From: Chenopodium formosanum
Taxonomy: Eukaryota > Streptophyta > Magnoliopsida > Caryophyllales > Amaranthaceae
DNA length: 64,000 bases
Assembly: GCA_024500155.1 (NCBI GenBank)
Contig: CM044872.1
Coordinates: forward strand, 51,651,460-51,715,459
Direction of reading: 5' to 3'
Shown: positions 1 through 13,433 of the stretch, in pieces
Position numbering within the stretch: the stretch's first letter is position 1
How the letters are laid out: each line of letters begins with the position of its first letter
Notes under the pieces: model-generated
What the model was told of the DNA's origin: nothing
Database searches by the model: none
Seen by the model: the letters and a program-made list of their open reading frames with translations, nothing else
Translations under genes and position numbers: made by a program

Positions 1-667
1 TTAGCAGGTGCTCTTCAGTACCTCACATTCACTAGGCCAGATATTGCCTATGCGGTACAACAGGTGTGTCTTTTTATGCATGATCCTCGGGAACCTCACT
101 TTGAGGCATTGAAACGCATTCTGCGTTATGTTCAGGGTACCATTGATCACGGCTTACATTTATATCCGACTGTTTCGCATCGACTTATTACTTACACTGA
201 CGCTGACTGGGGAGGTTGTCCCGATACCCGACGTTCCACATCGGGCTATTGTTGTTTCCTTGGGGACAACCTCGTGTCTTGGTCATCTAAGCGTCAGCAT
301 ACTTTGTCTAAGTCGAGTGCAGAAGCGGAATATCGAGGGGTCGCGAATGTTGTCTCAGAGGCATGTTGGCTTCGTAATCTTTTACTTGAGTTACATTGTC
401 CTCTACGGCAGGCTACTATTGTTTATTGTGATAATGTCAGTGCTATCTACCTTTCTGGCAACCCGGTACAACACCAACGCACCAAACATGTGGAGATGGA
501 TATTCATTTTGTTCGAGAAAAGGTTGCTTTGGGACAAGTTCGGGTTTTGCATGTTCCTACTAGATATCAGTTTGCAGACATTTTCACCAAAGGCCTACCA
601 CGAGATTTATTTTTGGAATTTAGGTCCAGTCTTAGCGTTCGCCCTCCTCCCGCTACGACTGCGGGGG
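1..667 (+). mobile_element. Ty1/copia pol 3' end (RNase H domain), cut by window edge
   Basis: The frame is open from base 1 to a stop right after the polypeptide ending PPPATTAGV. It reads the C-terminal part of a plant Ty1/copia polyprotein: the TRPDIAYAV motif, the KRILRYVQGT motif, then the RNase H segment with DADWGGCPDTRRSTSG, the LSKSSAEAEYR block and DIFTKGLP near the end. These are conserved landmarks of copia reverse transcriptase/RNase H. No internal stop is seen in this part, so it decayed less than the related copy at 58805-59471. The 5' LTR, gag, protease, integrase and most of the reverse transcriptase lie outside the window. Confidence 0.93.
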
Positions 668-854
668 TGTGATAGATATTATAGGATTATTATAATATTT
701 GTCGCAGAGTAGGATATATTTGTATATATTTGTGATATAGTTTGTATTCTTATCGTACTAGGTTTCCTAACTAGATTAGGACTAGTATTGTAACACTATA
801 TATATTATTCAATGGTACACACTCCAACCCAAGGAGTTTTCCCGAAATCTAACA
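668..854 (+). repeat. 3' LTR of the Ty1/copia element
   Basis: Directly after the pol stop and a short G-rich tract (a likely polypurine tract), a 187-bp segment begins with TGTGATAG and ends with AATCTAACA, giving TG...CA ends. It is similar in layout to the LTR at 59472-59645: an AT-rich first half, then a TATATAT stretch followed by ACACTCCAA and AAGGAGTTT near the 3' end. The right border rests on the TG/CA rule and this comparison, because the 5' LTR is outside the window. Confidence 0.75.
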
Positions 855-1931
855 CTTATCTTGTTTGTTATTTCTTCGTAATAATCAAATTTGCTGTAAA
901 GATCTGTTTTTGTGTTCTTGGTTTTATTCATGTTTAATTATCATTTAATTTAACTTCTAAGATTGAAAATTAATCAAATGTACTATATCTAAAGTTTATA
1001 CTTCGTATTAATCAATTACAGTAATGTTTTGTTGGAAAATTGTTTGCCAAAAAAGTGGAATTTTTTTGCTGTGATTTACTTAATTATTTGGACATATACC
1101 TGGATCTTCTAGGGATAATGGGATATTATCCAATTGTTTGAGAATTACAAATTTGGAGCAAGATGTTTATTTGTTAATGGTGTAATGAACGTAGAAATAC
1201 TGTATATTGGTTCAGTTCATGGTCTAACTTGGAAGTTGTTTTTCGCGGTGTTGAGTAATTGTGTTAACATTGATAATAGAGAATGTAAATCATCAGTAGA
1301 CGCGATTGATCGATCAATTGATGATATGTTTATCATAAAATTGGTGTGCAGGCACTTCATTGTGCAATCAGGATTCAGGACTTACTTGGAGAAACTAATT
1401 GTGTGAGTATTATCAGAGGTACACTTCTCTCTTTCCTCAAGTTAAAACTTGCAATAATTACAACTTACAAGCATGATTTGCACTAAATGGATAAATATAA
1501 TTCAGTGCTTAGCATAATTAAGTTTGAGTAGCAAAACAAATTTTCAAACTTTTCAATCAAATAATGAACAAGAATTGCTATAGAAGAATCAGTTTGTTCA
1601 ACAGTTTTCCCCCAAATGGAAAGCAAAGCACAGATATCATTACCTTGTACTGGCTGTAGCATTCTTATATCAAATGATCTGCATACTTCTGTAGATAGGT
1701 TTCTTTCGTTAGCAGCTAAATGAGCCCACTGAGCGCTTTCTGTTCATCCTCTAAATGACTTTGAAAGTAGCTGCAACTTATAGCAATATGTACACTGTAT
1801 AAAGTAGGCCTTTTGGAGTTAAATTAAGTCGCAGATTTGTTTCAGTCTATACAGTCCTTTTTAAAATTGGCTAGGTTGAGTCTTAGCTCTAGAAGTTGTT
1901 TGTGATTCTATTCAAATTTGGTTTTGTATAG
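855..1931. other. Intergenic / possible 5' leader of the next gene
   Basis: AT-rich sequence without a credible coding region. The bases just before 1932 are T-rich and end in TATAG, which looks like a splice acceptor. The gene at 1932 may therefore have a 5' UTR intron and an upstream non-coding exon here. I could not place such an exon. Confidence 0.4.
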
Positions 1932-3510
1932 ATGCTTGGAACACTCCGTACAAGACGTCGTAATCAGTATGGAGTGCAATTGTGTGCAGTTGCATCAGCT
2001 ATGCTCCTCCTCTTTTCAGTCACTCTTCTCTACAATCGCCTCACAGCAAACAGGAGGGGTTCTTTCCTGAATGATGGAGTTGCAGTCTTTGACGATCTTT
2101 TTGCTGTTGAGGATCCACTACTTCAAGACTCTGATCCTGACCTAAGAGCCACTTTGTCAGACGACCGAATTGATGAGCTTGATGTCATTGATGATGACTC
2201 CAAGGTTTCCAATGAGGAGGAAATCCTGAGGGGTTTAGAATCTGAAGGGGAGGAGAATGAGCATACTACGATTTCATCTACTGTATCTTCTGGTTACTTC
2301 TTTGATCACGCATCTCATGTTATTCGTCGTACATTTGATGGAAAGTCCATTGATGAGTTTGACCAGTGGGAGGCTCATGCAACGATGTTTGAGGCTGGGA
2401 TTGCTTCTGAGGAAAAGCTGAGCAAGGTTGGTTCTTTTTCTCTTAATTATTTTCTATGGGGTACTTTACTACTCCTTCTGTCTAATATATAGTTCCTGTT
2501 TGTGTTTTTTCACGGCATTTAAGAAATAGGAGGAGAAAGTGAATGAAGTACATAAAAAAAGCTGAAAAGTACAATTATAGACAAAAGTTAAGAGAGGGAA
2601 AGTGAAAAAAAGTACAAAGCAAGTAGAAAATTAAGGGTAATTTAGAAAGTACAATGAATAAAGTTACAAAAAAATGAGGGTATGATGGTCTTTACCTACT
2701 ATCCAAAAATAGAAACAGGAACAACATTTTGGGTCTCCAAAATGGGAAAATAGGAACTATAATATAGGACGGAGGGAGTATATTTTGTCATGAATTCAAA
2801 CTCTGGATAGCTAAATGCCTATAAATGTTATTAGTTGATCTGAAAGCCCTTCACCACAAACCCTTTTTATTTCAAATCTTGCCTTTTTTTTTTTTGAAAT
2901 TGTGGGGGAGATGGGGTTGTAGTTGGGTTTCTAAGTTGATTTTTCTTGGAAGTTGCTGACTTTAGTTTTTTATTTTTTTTATTTTTTTTTACTAAAATAT
3001 AATATATATATATATATTTTATTTTTTTATTTTTCGTAAAAATATATCATTTATGTATCTTAATATGGATCTCTCTGATTAAAAGGAAAAGATTTGTTTG
3101 ACTAGGTTGCATTTGGTTCAGATGATATGCCTGTAGATGAGGAGGTGAGAAGGAAAGTGGTAAAGATTAATAACATTGAGGATGCGCTTCTATTAAAATT
3201 GGATTCAAATGGTTCACCACTGAGGGAGGGTTGGGCAGCCTGGTTCGATGCCAAGAGTGTGTTTCTGAGAAAAGATAGGATGTTCAGGTCCAGCTTGGAG
3301 TTGTTGAATCCTGTGAACAATATGCACTTGCAGGACCCTGATGGTTTTGGTGTAACTGGACTTACAAGAGGAGATAAGCTTGTGCTGAAGGAATATCTCC
3401 ACAGATTGAAAAAAAAGAACCCCTTGGGTGTTTCAAATATTGAATCAAAGGAAGCTGATGCTGACCACTCAGCTAAAAGGCATAGTAGTGTGAATCATGC
3501 TAGTATATGA
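1932..3510 (+). CDS. Single-pass membrane protein of unknown function (2 exons, 299 aa)
   Basis: Exon 1 is 1932-2426 and exon 2 is 3106-3510. The donor AAG|GTTGGT and the acceptor ACTAG|GTTGC join in phase 0. The protein has a basic N-terminus (RTRRR), then one hydrophobic segment at about residues 17-36 (LCAVASAMLLLFSVTLLYN). This predicts a type II signal anchor with the rest in the lumen or outside. An acidic low-complexity stretch follows (about residues 50-115), then a better-structured C-terminal part with WEAHATMFEAG, REGWAAWFDAKSVFLRKDRMF and LTRGDKLVLKEYLHRLKKK, ending in a polar tail. I do not recognise the family and assign no function. The base composition differs from the surrounding repeats and the splice sites are clean, so I take it as a real gene. 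An upstream non-coding exon is possible. Confidence 0.8.
2470..2780. mobile_element. Stowaway-like MITE in the intron of the membrane-protein gene
   Basis: The segment is bounded by terminal inverted repeats of roughly 30 bp. The left end reads CTCCTTCTGTCTAATATATAG; the right end is its near-complement, with ACTATAATATAGGACGG then GAGGGAG. A TA dinucleotide sits at each border. Short length, no coding capacity, CTCCNTCNGT-type ends and a TA target are the marks of Stowaway (Tc1/mariner) MITEs. It lies in the single intron between the donor at 2427 and the acceptor at 3105. Confidence 0.75.
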
Positions 3511-6500
3511 CGATCCCAAATGGACCTGTTTTAAGGTTGAGTTTTCTTTTTAATGACTCAAAATTGTGTTCCTATCTTCTATCTGGTGTCTTCTTGTTAA
3601 CATGTGAATTACATTTTTGCTGTTTATAGACTAATCTTCAAACTATGATGCTGTTCACGATGATTTCACTTAGCAGAAATATTGTTTTCCTTGCAACATT
3701 TACTATAGGGAGAATTATTTTTATTATGAAGGAAAACTGTTAGAAGTATTATAATAGCCCTAGTTATCAGTTTTTTGGGAAATGATATGGAGATTTCATA
3801 GAAACCCTGATTTTCAGAATTTTGTGGAACTGATAGTATGAGAATTTTTATAATGTGGAACTATTATAGCTCTATATGTGCTGCGGTAGTCTGCTTGAAA
3901 TTCTTGTGTTTAACTGCTTGTATTCTTCTTCTGTATCAAACCCCCTCACTTAATATGTAAAATTCTAAGTTTAATATTCCGGTCTTCAAATAGTGGCTTT
4001 AGAATGTTGATCGATTTTTCTGCTTTATATTGGTAGTTATTTATATACAATCATGTCTTTTCGGAACTCATTAGTCTGGCTTCTCATACATGTGGGCCTG
4101 TTTTACAATAATGTCTGTTCAGTACAATTGTTGATATTGACAATCACCCTGGATTTCAGAGCTTAAGAGCTGACATAATATATACCTAAATCGGTATTTG
4201 GTTTACACCGAGTGGGAATGAAACCAGAACCAGAATGTTACTAAGCATGTGTGGTTAAATGATATTCTGGTTACACTAATATTCTATTATTAAGGTGTTG
4301 CTTGTGTAGGGATTCTTCCTTTTTTGGGCATATAAAGAAATATTCAAATATATATATTAAGAAGTCTTTGTGAAACTTGTATGATTCATTCATGTGTTAA
4401 CTCTTTGATGATTAAATTGAATTTGATTATGTTTAACAGGAAGGAGTTATCTAGAAGGAACTTTGGCTCAAGCTTTATATATCAGTTTCAAGGTATGGCT
4501 GATGGGTCTCAGCTTCCATATATTGTATCATGGATTCATTATTATTCTACGGAGTAAAATAGAATGCATTGAGTATATAATTTATTTTTAACCGCGTCTC
4601 ATTTGTGGTATAACACTGATTTTAAGTGTGGAAGACAAGTAACTAAGGATTTGAGCATGGTATGCTAGCTGAAATTTTACAAGAAGAGAATGACCCTGAG
4701 TTCTGCTGGAATTGTCAGTTGAAAGTTACTGAAACGGTTGGGAGGCAATATGGAACTATATTTGGCCTGTCATTACTCATGAGTTTCATGACTGGGGGCG
4801 AGTGAAGGACCTAACTATTTTAGCCCCCTTCCCCGGTTCCCCCCAATCCAAGTGTTGTATGTAGTTATGAGTTATGACACTGTCTATATGTTAGGTTGTT
4901 TTTTTAGAATTGTGGAATACTTCCCAATCTTCATGGCAATTAAATTTATATTTAGATTGCCTGATACAATTTGTTATGTTAGTATTCGTATTTGGTAGAC
5001 TCACTTGGTAATTTGTGTGTAGTTTTCTGAGATGAAGTGTCTGGCCAAGGTTGATGCTACCAATATGGTATGATGTTTGATATGAATTTGGATATTGAAC
5101 CCTTGCAATTTAATTAAGTTTGTGATTTGGAAAATGTTCTGTTACACTTCCATACATTCTTCTTGAAGGAATAATCATGACCAATCTTAACTTCTTTAGT
5201 CAAGATTACTCTCAAATTCGGGAATGAACAAGTGAAAATAGTGAATGTTGTATGGATTTTTTTAGTTTGGGGCTAATGTATTCATTCTGCCTATGGTGAG
5301 CATCCATTTTAAATATTTACCCCGGCCCCCTTTTATTTTATACCCTAAACTTTAAGAACTCGATTGTTATACCTTCTATTCTTGCATCTCTGCTCCTAGG
5401 CATATTACGAAAATATATGATAGTTTTTTGTAAAATGGACACTCCTTTTAATGTCAAATAAGTATTTTCCTCTATAATTTAGCTTCCACATATAATTGAG
5501 TTTAACGTTTAACTTTTAAGAATAAGCAGCACATTTTGACCAAAGAATATATACTCCTCAGTTCACATATATGAGCTGAATTTGGTTGACTTTTATTTGT
5601 TGTCTATAAATTCTATCTTGGACTGCCAAAAACTAGAGTTGAAAATTATTTAATTTCTTTGATTTACTTAACAACAACCCTCGTAAACAGTGGTACCACG
5701 CAACTGGAGATTGACTGAATAGCAAGAAGCCAAAACAGTAGAGAAGATAAAATCCAAGGGTTTGGTCACCATTTTTGATGGTAGAAGCCGAAAGGTAAGT
5801 TTAGGTAAAAGGATACCAATGTCTTGGAGATTACTTTTCTTGAACTCTAATGGAATCGGAAATTAATTGATAAAATGATGATGTACCGATGGGAAGAGGA
5901 GACAGGAGTACAGGACACTGGTGAAGTTGTATTAGGTCAGCTGAATTGTAGCAATGGGGAGAGGGAATAGGTGAAATAGATATACTAATTATTTACTAAG
6001 TTATCTGGTATTTAACTGGTGAAGATAGTCTGAGAACGTAATTATCTTTAGTCTGTATTTTCTGAGTAACACCTATCTCTTATGTAGTAGATATTAGCCT
6101 GGCCTTTTGGATTGAGGACGAATGCCTTAAAACCCATGTTGTTGAGTACTTGAGTTGAACCTACTACTTGCTGGCTTTGCTGTGTGCTCTTATTTGGTGA
6201 TTGTTCTTTGTTCTCTTGTGAGCAATCGAGGTTTTGGTTGACAATTCACATTCTTGGCTACTTCAGAGAATATATCTAATTATCGCTTACAGTACTGTAC
6301 TACTTATCTATACCTCTCTGAACTGTATTTAGTGGGAAACAGCTCCCAGCAAACATTGAGTTGTCCAAAATTCAATCAAATCGGGTCTCCCTTTGATTGA
6401 GGGAGGTTGACGTTAAGAAAGAACTTAATTAACCAGTATGTAGGAATAACACTGTAGAATTTAGATCCTGAAAAAAGAATCCTGCCTGTTGCATGTTCAT

Positions 6501-8744
6501 GCTGAGGAAATATAGCAGAGTTAGCTGTGATATCTTGCAGACGCCATTAATTGAGTCCTTTCATATGAAGACATCAATCCTTAGTGTTTTTAAAACATTA
6601 TGTAGATTAGTAAGTGTCTGAAGTGTTATGTCAGCAGATATGTGAAGTATCAATCCTTTACGGTTCAGTCTCTGGAGCCGAAAAACATAGAGCAGATCAC
6701 TGAGCCCAAAATTTCTCTGGTCAGTGCTGTATGTATGCTATAGATTCAAGTGTAGGATTCATCGAAAGCTGGGTGAATTATGGTTTCTTGTATCTAGGTC
6801 AAAAGGATGTGAATCATAACTAGAAGCATTTGAACCATAAATGGTTGAAGGAAGCTCATTCAATAGAGGAGGTTATTCTGGTTCATAGGTACATAGATAT
6901 TGATTCAAAAGTATTATGATGTTTATAGATATGAAACACTCCGTATAATGTTTTACTGGTCCGGTTTGAATATTAATCATGTGTCGTTTACATCTTATAG
7001 TTAGGCATATGACACAAAATATCACTCAAAATTCTTGTAGAAAGTTGGGCACTTTCTTATCTTTTTCATCACTCAATCATAATAAGGGTATAATGGTAAA
7101 CTCAACCATAAATTACGAGTATTACTATTCTAGAAACTTTAACATGTACTCGTATAGTCATATCATAACAACTTTTTCTGGACAAGCCTAAAATAAGTCG
7201 TCATTAAGAAAAAACTTCCCACAAATGTAAGCCATTATGCCATACTCAGTTCATTAGAGGCTTGTCTTTCATTTCTTAATTATCTTGCACTGATGGCAAA
7301 CTGTGCACATCGAACTTCCTGGAACGAGTTGCGCATCCGTGCCAAATGCTGCACCGCCGTGCTAAAGCTACTTCACCGAAGATAGGAGCACGAGCATTTG
7401 CTGCTTGTTCTTCACTTCTTCTGCCTCAAGTATGACTTGACCTGCATGGGTGTGGCATAAGTTCACGCCCTTAGCAAAGAGCCTAGATTTTTTATGCTTA
7501 AAAAAAAAGACAAATAATAAATAGTTGGGCTTGTATGCGCAATGCCATAATCTTACATAGTCATGTGTAATATAGGCCCATTGAAAATTTTATTAACAAA
7601 ACAATACGTAGTAATACCAATCAGGGGCAATCAGCCACTATTGTGGGTGGACTTGCATTTTATTTTTCGTATGGAGTAATTTGAAACAAATGATTTTGGC
7701 ATGGTAATGAAGAATGGATTATGGATTTATGGAAATTTGTAACAAAGGAACAACTGAACAAGGTTACGACTTATGGATAGTAATGTGCACGTCTAAATTG
7801 AACTGAACATTATAAAAAAAAAAATCGCTTATTTTTATTTTGTTAGTCTTTTGTGTCAATTATTTTATTGTAAATTAAGTGTACACAAATGATTTTGTTA
7901 TTTATATAAAGACTATTTCAATTTTCAAACTTAATTATTTAGGAGCTATTTGATTTTGTTTGAGACATTTACAATTTTAAAATGCAGCATTTTTCTTTTC
8001 ACAATTCCTATCACATATTTTGAACACTAAGCAAAAACTAATGACATAAAACATATAACAATTAAAATCAATAGCATCATTAAAAAGCAATGATAAGTTT
8101 TACATATAGCAATTAAAATCAATTGTATCACTAAAAAGCAATGATAAGTTATTACCTTAAACCTGTGCAACAAATCATTATTATAACTTTTTTAATGACT
8201 TGGACCTAGGCTCTAGGTGTGTTTAAAAACCAATTTGGACCGGACTTATTGGAACTAAAGAGAACCAGTCCGGTCTTTGAGATAAGAATTTTAAATTTTT
8301 GATCTTCCCTTCACAATCCGATCCAATTCAAAACCACTAAAAATCAATGTTGGACCAAACTGGTTTTTGCATCTAACAACCTCTATAATATTAATTATTT
8401 ACCTCAAATATACTATACATATTATTATATTATGAGCTATCATATATTAGACATTCAAAATAGGCATTAACAATCTTATAATTTCTTAGATTTATCTTTC
8501 TCTTTTTCCCTAATGCTATAAAAATATATAAAAAAAAAAAATTCTAAAATTGGCCCAAATAGAACTGTTCTAGTCTTCAAGCTTTGAATTTATATTTCTG
8601 ATCTTCGGTCCAGTGAATAGGCATACTTGGACCAAATACTCATAGTTATCAAGGCTTTTTCAAGAGCCAAATGCTAAAATCCCTTAAAACAACCCATTTT
8701 AATCTAATTCATTCAATTTTTCATATTTGAACCAAATAGTTTCT
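3511..8744. other. Long stretch without recognisable coding sequence
   Basis: After the stop of the membrane-protein gene there are about 5.2 kb with many stops in all frames. Some short pieces (around 4440-4495 and 5690-5795) end in AAGGTA-type junctions and look like non-coding exons, so a long 3' UTR or a non-coding transcript is possible. A somewhat GC-richer patch lies at about 7290-7460. I recognise no protein, RNA gene or complete transposable element here. Confidence 0.4.
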
Positions 8745-8927
8745 TACTTCTTCCATTTTTTTTTAACTTGACCCGCTTTGACTTTTACGCTATTCACCAC
8801 CCTACCTTTGACCGTCTTTAGTAAACTATATGTAAGGAAAAACATGTTCATGTAGAATCTTGTTGGAATCGTCTAAATAAGTACTATCACAATATATAAC
8901 TTTTAAAAAATATACTTATAGATAATT

Positions 8928-8944
8928 AAAGTTATTGGTGGTTA
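8928..8944. repeat. Target site duplication, left copy, of the LINE
   Basis: The 17-bp word AAAGTTATTGGTGGTTA recurs after the A-tail at 13417-13433 with one change (G to A). It belongs to the interrupted MITE. Confidence 0.85.
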
Positions 8945-11900
8945 TTAGGATGTGGTGGAGACTGACGATCATCAAATGCAAAAGGAGGATGTTGTGGTAT
9001 CTAGTATTGAGGGGGATAATTTTTGTCTAGAGAATAGGGGGCTGAACGTGACTAAGGGGTGCAATGTAGGGTCTGGAAAATGGAAAAGAATAGCTAGAGG
9101 GTGGAATGATGATGTTCAGATGGGGGAGGCTACTAGTGCTATGGGTGTGGTGAGGGGAAAAAAGAGGCAGCTAGCTCCGTTGGGTGATGTTGATGCATCG
9201 ATTAATGATGATATGGGTGCTAAAAAACAAAAAAATGAGATGGAAATTCGATTCGGTGACGGTTTGTATCAAGTAGAGGGTGTTGGAGTGAACCAACCCC
9301 TCGAAGAGCCATGAAAATATTTAGTTGGAACTGTCGTGGGCTTGGCAACTCGCGTACAATTAACATTCTCCGGGATTGGTGCTGGAGAAAGAGGCCAAAC
9401 ATTGTCTTTCTTATAGAGACAAAGATCGATGCAAGTAGTTTAGATTTAATTCGAAAAAAATGTGGCTTTGTACTTGGAATTTGTATTAGCAGTGTAGGAT
9501 TATCGGGTGGGATCGGTCTTTGGTGGAGGGATATTAATATCTCAATTGGGTCATATTCTTCTCATCATGTCATTGCAGATGTTCTAACTCATAAGGATGT
9601 ACCGGTATGGCGGGCGATGGGGGTTTGTGGGTGGCCTGAAACAGAGAGGAAATATTTAACATGGGAAATGATGGAGAATATTCGGAGTAGTAGTTCCCTC
9701 CCGTGTGTGATGTTCGGTGACTTCAATGAAATTGTAAGCATGAATGAGAAGGAAGGGGTTGCCCGAGAGCTGAAAGATTGATGGATGCATTTCGGGGTGC
9801 GATTGACAATTGTGGCCTTCGTGATTTAGGCTATAAGGGGTCTGCTTTTACTTGGAAATGGGGTAACACTCCGGGGTCGATCATTAGGGAGAGGCTGGAC
9901 AGATTTCTAGCGGACTTGGGGTGGTGTAACATATTCCCTGATCATCATGTTTGTCATTTCCCCATGTATATTTCTGATCATACCCCTATTGTTCTGTCCA
10001 CAACAAATTATTATGAAAGAAGGCGCAACAAAAAGAAGTTTAAGTTTGAATCTCTCTGGTTATCTAATGCTGAGTGTGGCGAGGTGGTGAAGGAAGCATA
10101 GGATGGTTGTGCTAGCAATTCGATTGGGCAGCGAATCGGACTTTGTGCTGAATCTTTGTCTCGGTGGGCACCCAAAGCTTTTGGCAGTACAAAGAAGAAG
10201 ATACATGATATTGAAGCAAAACTTTCATACGCGCAAGCTCGGTTCCCTGATGCTGCTATGCTGTAATTATGTGCATCTCTATCATCAGAACTTGATATTC
10301 TTCATCAGCAAGAAGAGTCTTACTGGTACACTCGGGCTCGTGCTAATGCCCTTCGAGATGGTGATAAAAATACCTCCTATTTTCATCATAAGGCAAGTCA
10401 AAGGAAAAAGAAAAATATGATCCAGGGGCTATTTAATGATGATGATGTGTGGTGTACGGGGAAGCAGGAGCTCGAAAAAATTGTATCGAATTATTTCAGC
10501 ACTCTCTTTGCTACTAAAAATCCGACTAACTTTGATCAAGCTATGGTCGGGTTGAGCACAATGGTATCGACAGAAATGAATGAAAGTCTAAATTCGGAAC
10601 CCACAGATGAGGAGATAAAAAATGCTCTTTTTCAAATGCATCCGAATAAAGCCCCAGGCCCTGTCGGTATTGCATGCTCTTTTCTTTCAAAAATTTTGGC
10701 ATGTCGTTGGAAATGATATTATCATATTTGTGAAACTTTGGTGGCGTGGATTAATTAATCTTGAGGATGTGAATAGTACTTGTGTGGTTTTGATCCCAAA
10801 ATGTGATACGTCAAAATGCATCACTGAGTTTCGGCTTATTAGTTGTTGTAATGTGATTTATAAAATAATTTCGAAAAAAATGGCTAACAAACTTAAACCA
10901 TTGCTTGGAGACATTATTTCTATAAATCAAAGTGCTTTCGTTCCGAAGAGATTAATTACGAATAATGCTCTTGTGGCTTTTGAGATATTCCATGCTATGA
11001 AAAGGAGAGGTGAAGGTAAAGATGGGTCAATAGCTCTTAAGCTTGACATGAAAAAAGCTTATGATAGGGTTGAATGGGTTTTTCTGGAGAGAGTAATGCT
11101 TAAAATGGGTTTTAGTGTTGAATGGGTCGGAAGGATTATGGACTGCTTATCTACTGTTTCTTTCTCTTTTAAGATTAATGGGCAGTTTTCAGGTTCCGTA
11201 TGTCCATCACGAGGTCTCCGACAAGGAGATTCTATCTCCCCGTATTTGTTCTCATTGGTGGCTGATGCTTTTTCTACTTTAATTGCAAAAGCAGCTCGTG
11301 GAAAACAAATCTATGGAGCTAAAATTTGCAATGGGGCTCCTAGGGTGTCACACTTATTTTTCGCCGATGACAGTATTTTGTTTGCGAAGGCAACTGTTAG
11401 AGAATGCTCAGTTATTACTGATATAATCAGTGTGTATGAGATAGCATCGGGTCAAAATGTCAATCTTGATAAAACAGATGTCGTATTCAACAAACATGTA
11501 TCGAATAATCGAAGAGTGGCGATTGTGAATACTCTGGGTGTCAAAGAGGTGGAAAAACATGAGAAATATTTGGGGCTTCCGACTATCATTGAAAATTGAA
11601 GAAAGTCGTCTTTGCAATGTTGAAAGAGAGAATTTGGAAGAAGTTATAGGGTTGGAAGGAGAAGCTACTATCGAAACCCGGGAAAGAAATTATGATTAAG
11701 GCGGTGGCACAAGCTATACCGACTTACATGATGAGTGTGTTTAAAATTCCCGATGGCTTGATTGATGAAATACATCAACTTATTGCTCGTTTCTGGTGGG
11801 GCTCGGATGGCACTAATAGAAAAATGCATTGGTTATCTTGGGATAAATTATGCAAACCAAAATCACAAGGGGGAACGAGATTTAGAGATTTAAAGGTGTT

Positions 11901-13416
11901 TAATCAAGCCTTATTGGCTAAACAAATCTGGCAGCTCCACAATAATTGCTCATCACTGCTGCATGAAGCGTTGAAAGCTAGGTATTTCTAGAATGCAACT
12001 GTCGTGGAAGCTTACCGTGGTTTTGATCCAAGCTACACATGGCGAAGCATGTGGGGCTCTAAGTCGCTACTGCTAGATGTGTTGGGTTAGCGCATTGGAA
12101 ATGGTGCATCAGTGAAGGTGTGGTCAATGAATTGGGTTCTTGGCCTTTCGTTTCCCCCATCACCAAAACCGAACAGTGATGTTAATGCTGAGTTAACAGT
12201 TGCTAGCTTAATCAACCATCAGTGCAAAGAATGGGACTTGACTGTTTTAAGTGAGCTTGTTGAAGATAAGCACACCAAAATGATCTCACATATTCCTTTT
12301 TCTATGTTCGAAGAAAAAGATGAGCTCTACTGGAAAGGCACGAAAAATAGTGAATATTCTGTCAAGTCGGGCTATTGGCTAGGCATGCTTGGAGCTACAA
12401 ACATTAATGCTGATGACAATGCGATATGGCGTGTTGTGTGGGGGCTTGATGGTCCTCCAAAGCTATCACATTTTGTGTGGAAAATCTGCAGAGACAACAT
12501 GGTTGTCTAGGCTGAAATGTTTAGAAGATATATAGCTAATGATGCTCTTTGTCCTCGGTGTGGAATTGAGGCTGAAACCATTGATCATGCGCTATTTGAA
12601 TGTGAAGATGTTAGGATGATATGGGAAGGGTACAAACTGTCTGCTGCAATCCTTGATGCTTCGCGTGATACTTTTGCTTCTATGCTGCTGCGGTGGTCTG
12701 ACAGGTATGAGAAGAAGGAGATTCGAAAAATCCTAGCTTGGTGTGGGCTATATGGTTTGGGAGGAATAAATGGGTGCACGAACAATTGAGATTGGAGATG
12801 GGTTTGGTTACAAGGGGATTTATCCAACTTGTGGAAGACTATAGAGAGTATAATCAGAAAGTGCGAAGTGGTATTCTAGGCTCTCTCCCCTGCAACTCCC
12901 CTTCTGGTTGGGCTGCTCCTCTTGAAGGTGTGAATAAACTCAATGTTGATGCACATATGGCTGGGAATGGGTATGTGGGGCTTGGTATTGTGGCAAGGGA
13001 TTTCAAGGGTGAAGTTCTGCTAGCTGCTGGAAGCGCCTGGACGTGGATTGGACAGCAGAACTGGCGGAGGCAGAAGCTTTAAGGTATGGGTTACAGACCT
13101 TACTCGGATTTGGGCATATGAATATTTGGGTGGAATGTGATGCATTATCAGTGGTGAAGAACATCAAGCAAGCTCCTGATGGAAGATCTCCAAACTCTCT
13201 ATTGTACGATGACATTAAGAAACTTTCAAATTTATTTAGTTTCTTTACTATTACTCATGTTAAAAGAGCCGGGAATGCCGTGGCCTATTTAGTAGCTAGA
13301 TGGGACACAAATGAATGTTCCGAACGTATTTGTATGAACTCTTTCCCCCAAAGTATCTTAACTTTGCCGGAACTTGATTTGCAATAAATTTCCGGCTAAC
13401 TTTTTCTAAAAAAAAA
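8945..13416 (+). mobile_element. Decayed L1-type LINE with RNase H domain
   Basis: A 17-bp target duplication (8928-8944 and 13417-13433, one mismatch) flanks the element, which ends in a run of A. In order it holds: the tail of an ORF1-like frame (8952-9314); an endonuclease starting at 9311 with the L1 motif SWNCRGLG, then IETK and GDFNEI (9311-10101, with a frame break near 9780); a reverse transcriptase (about 10417-11599) with NKAPGP, LDMKKAYDRVEW, RGLRQGDSISPYLF and FADDS; a thumb/connection part (11692-11991); a zinc-binding region with CPRCGIEAETIDHALFEC (12112-12789); and an RNase H-like part (12930-13387). At least six frameshifts or stops make it inactive. It is probably 5'-truncated, because only the end of ORF1 is present. 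Confidence 0.92.
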
Positions 13417-13433
13417 AAAGTTATTGATGGTTA
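13417..13433. repeat. Target site duplication, right copy, of the LINE
   Basis: AAAGTTATTGATGGTTA follows the poly(A) end of the LINE and matches 8928-8944 at 16 of 17 positions. The first A's overlap the A-tail, so the exact start is uncertain by a few bases. Confidence 0.85.

Noticed and set aside
128..712. A 194-codon frame overlapping the copia RNase H
   Set aside because: It is a shadow of the RNase H frame: the copia motifs are all in the other frame.
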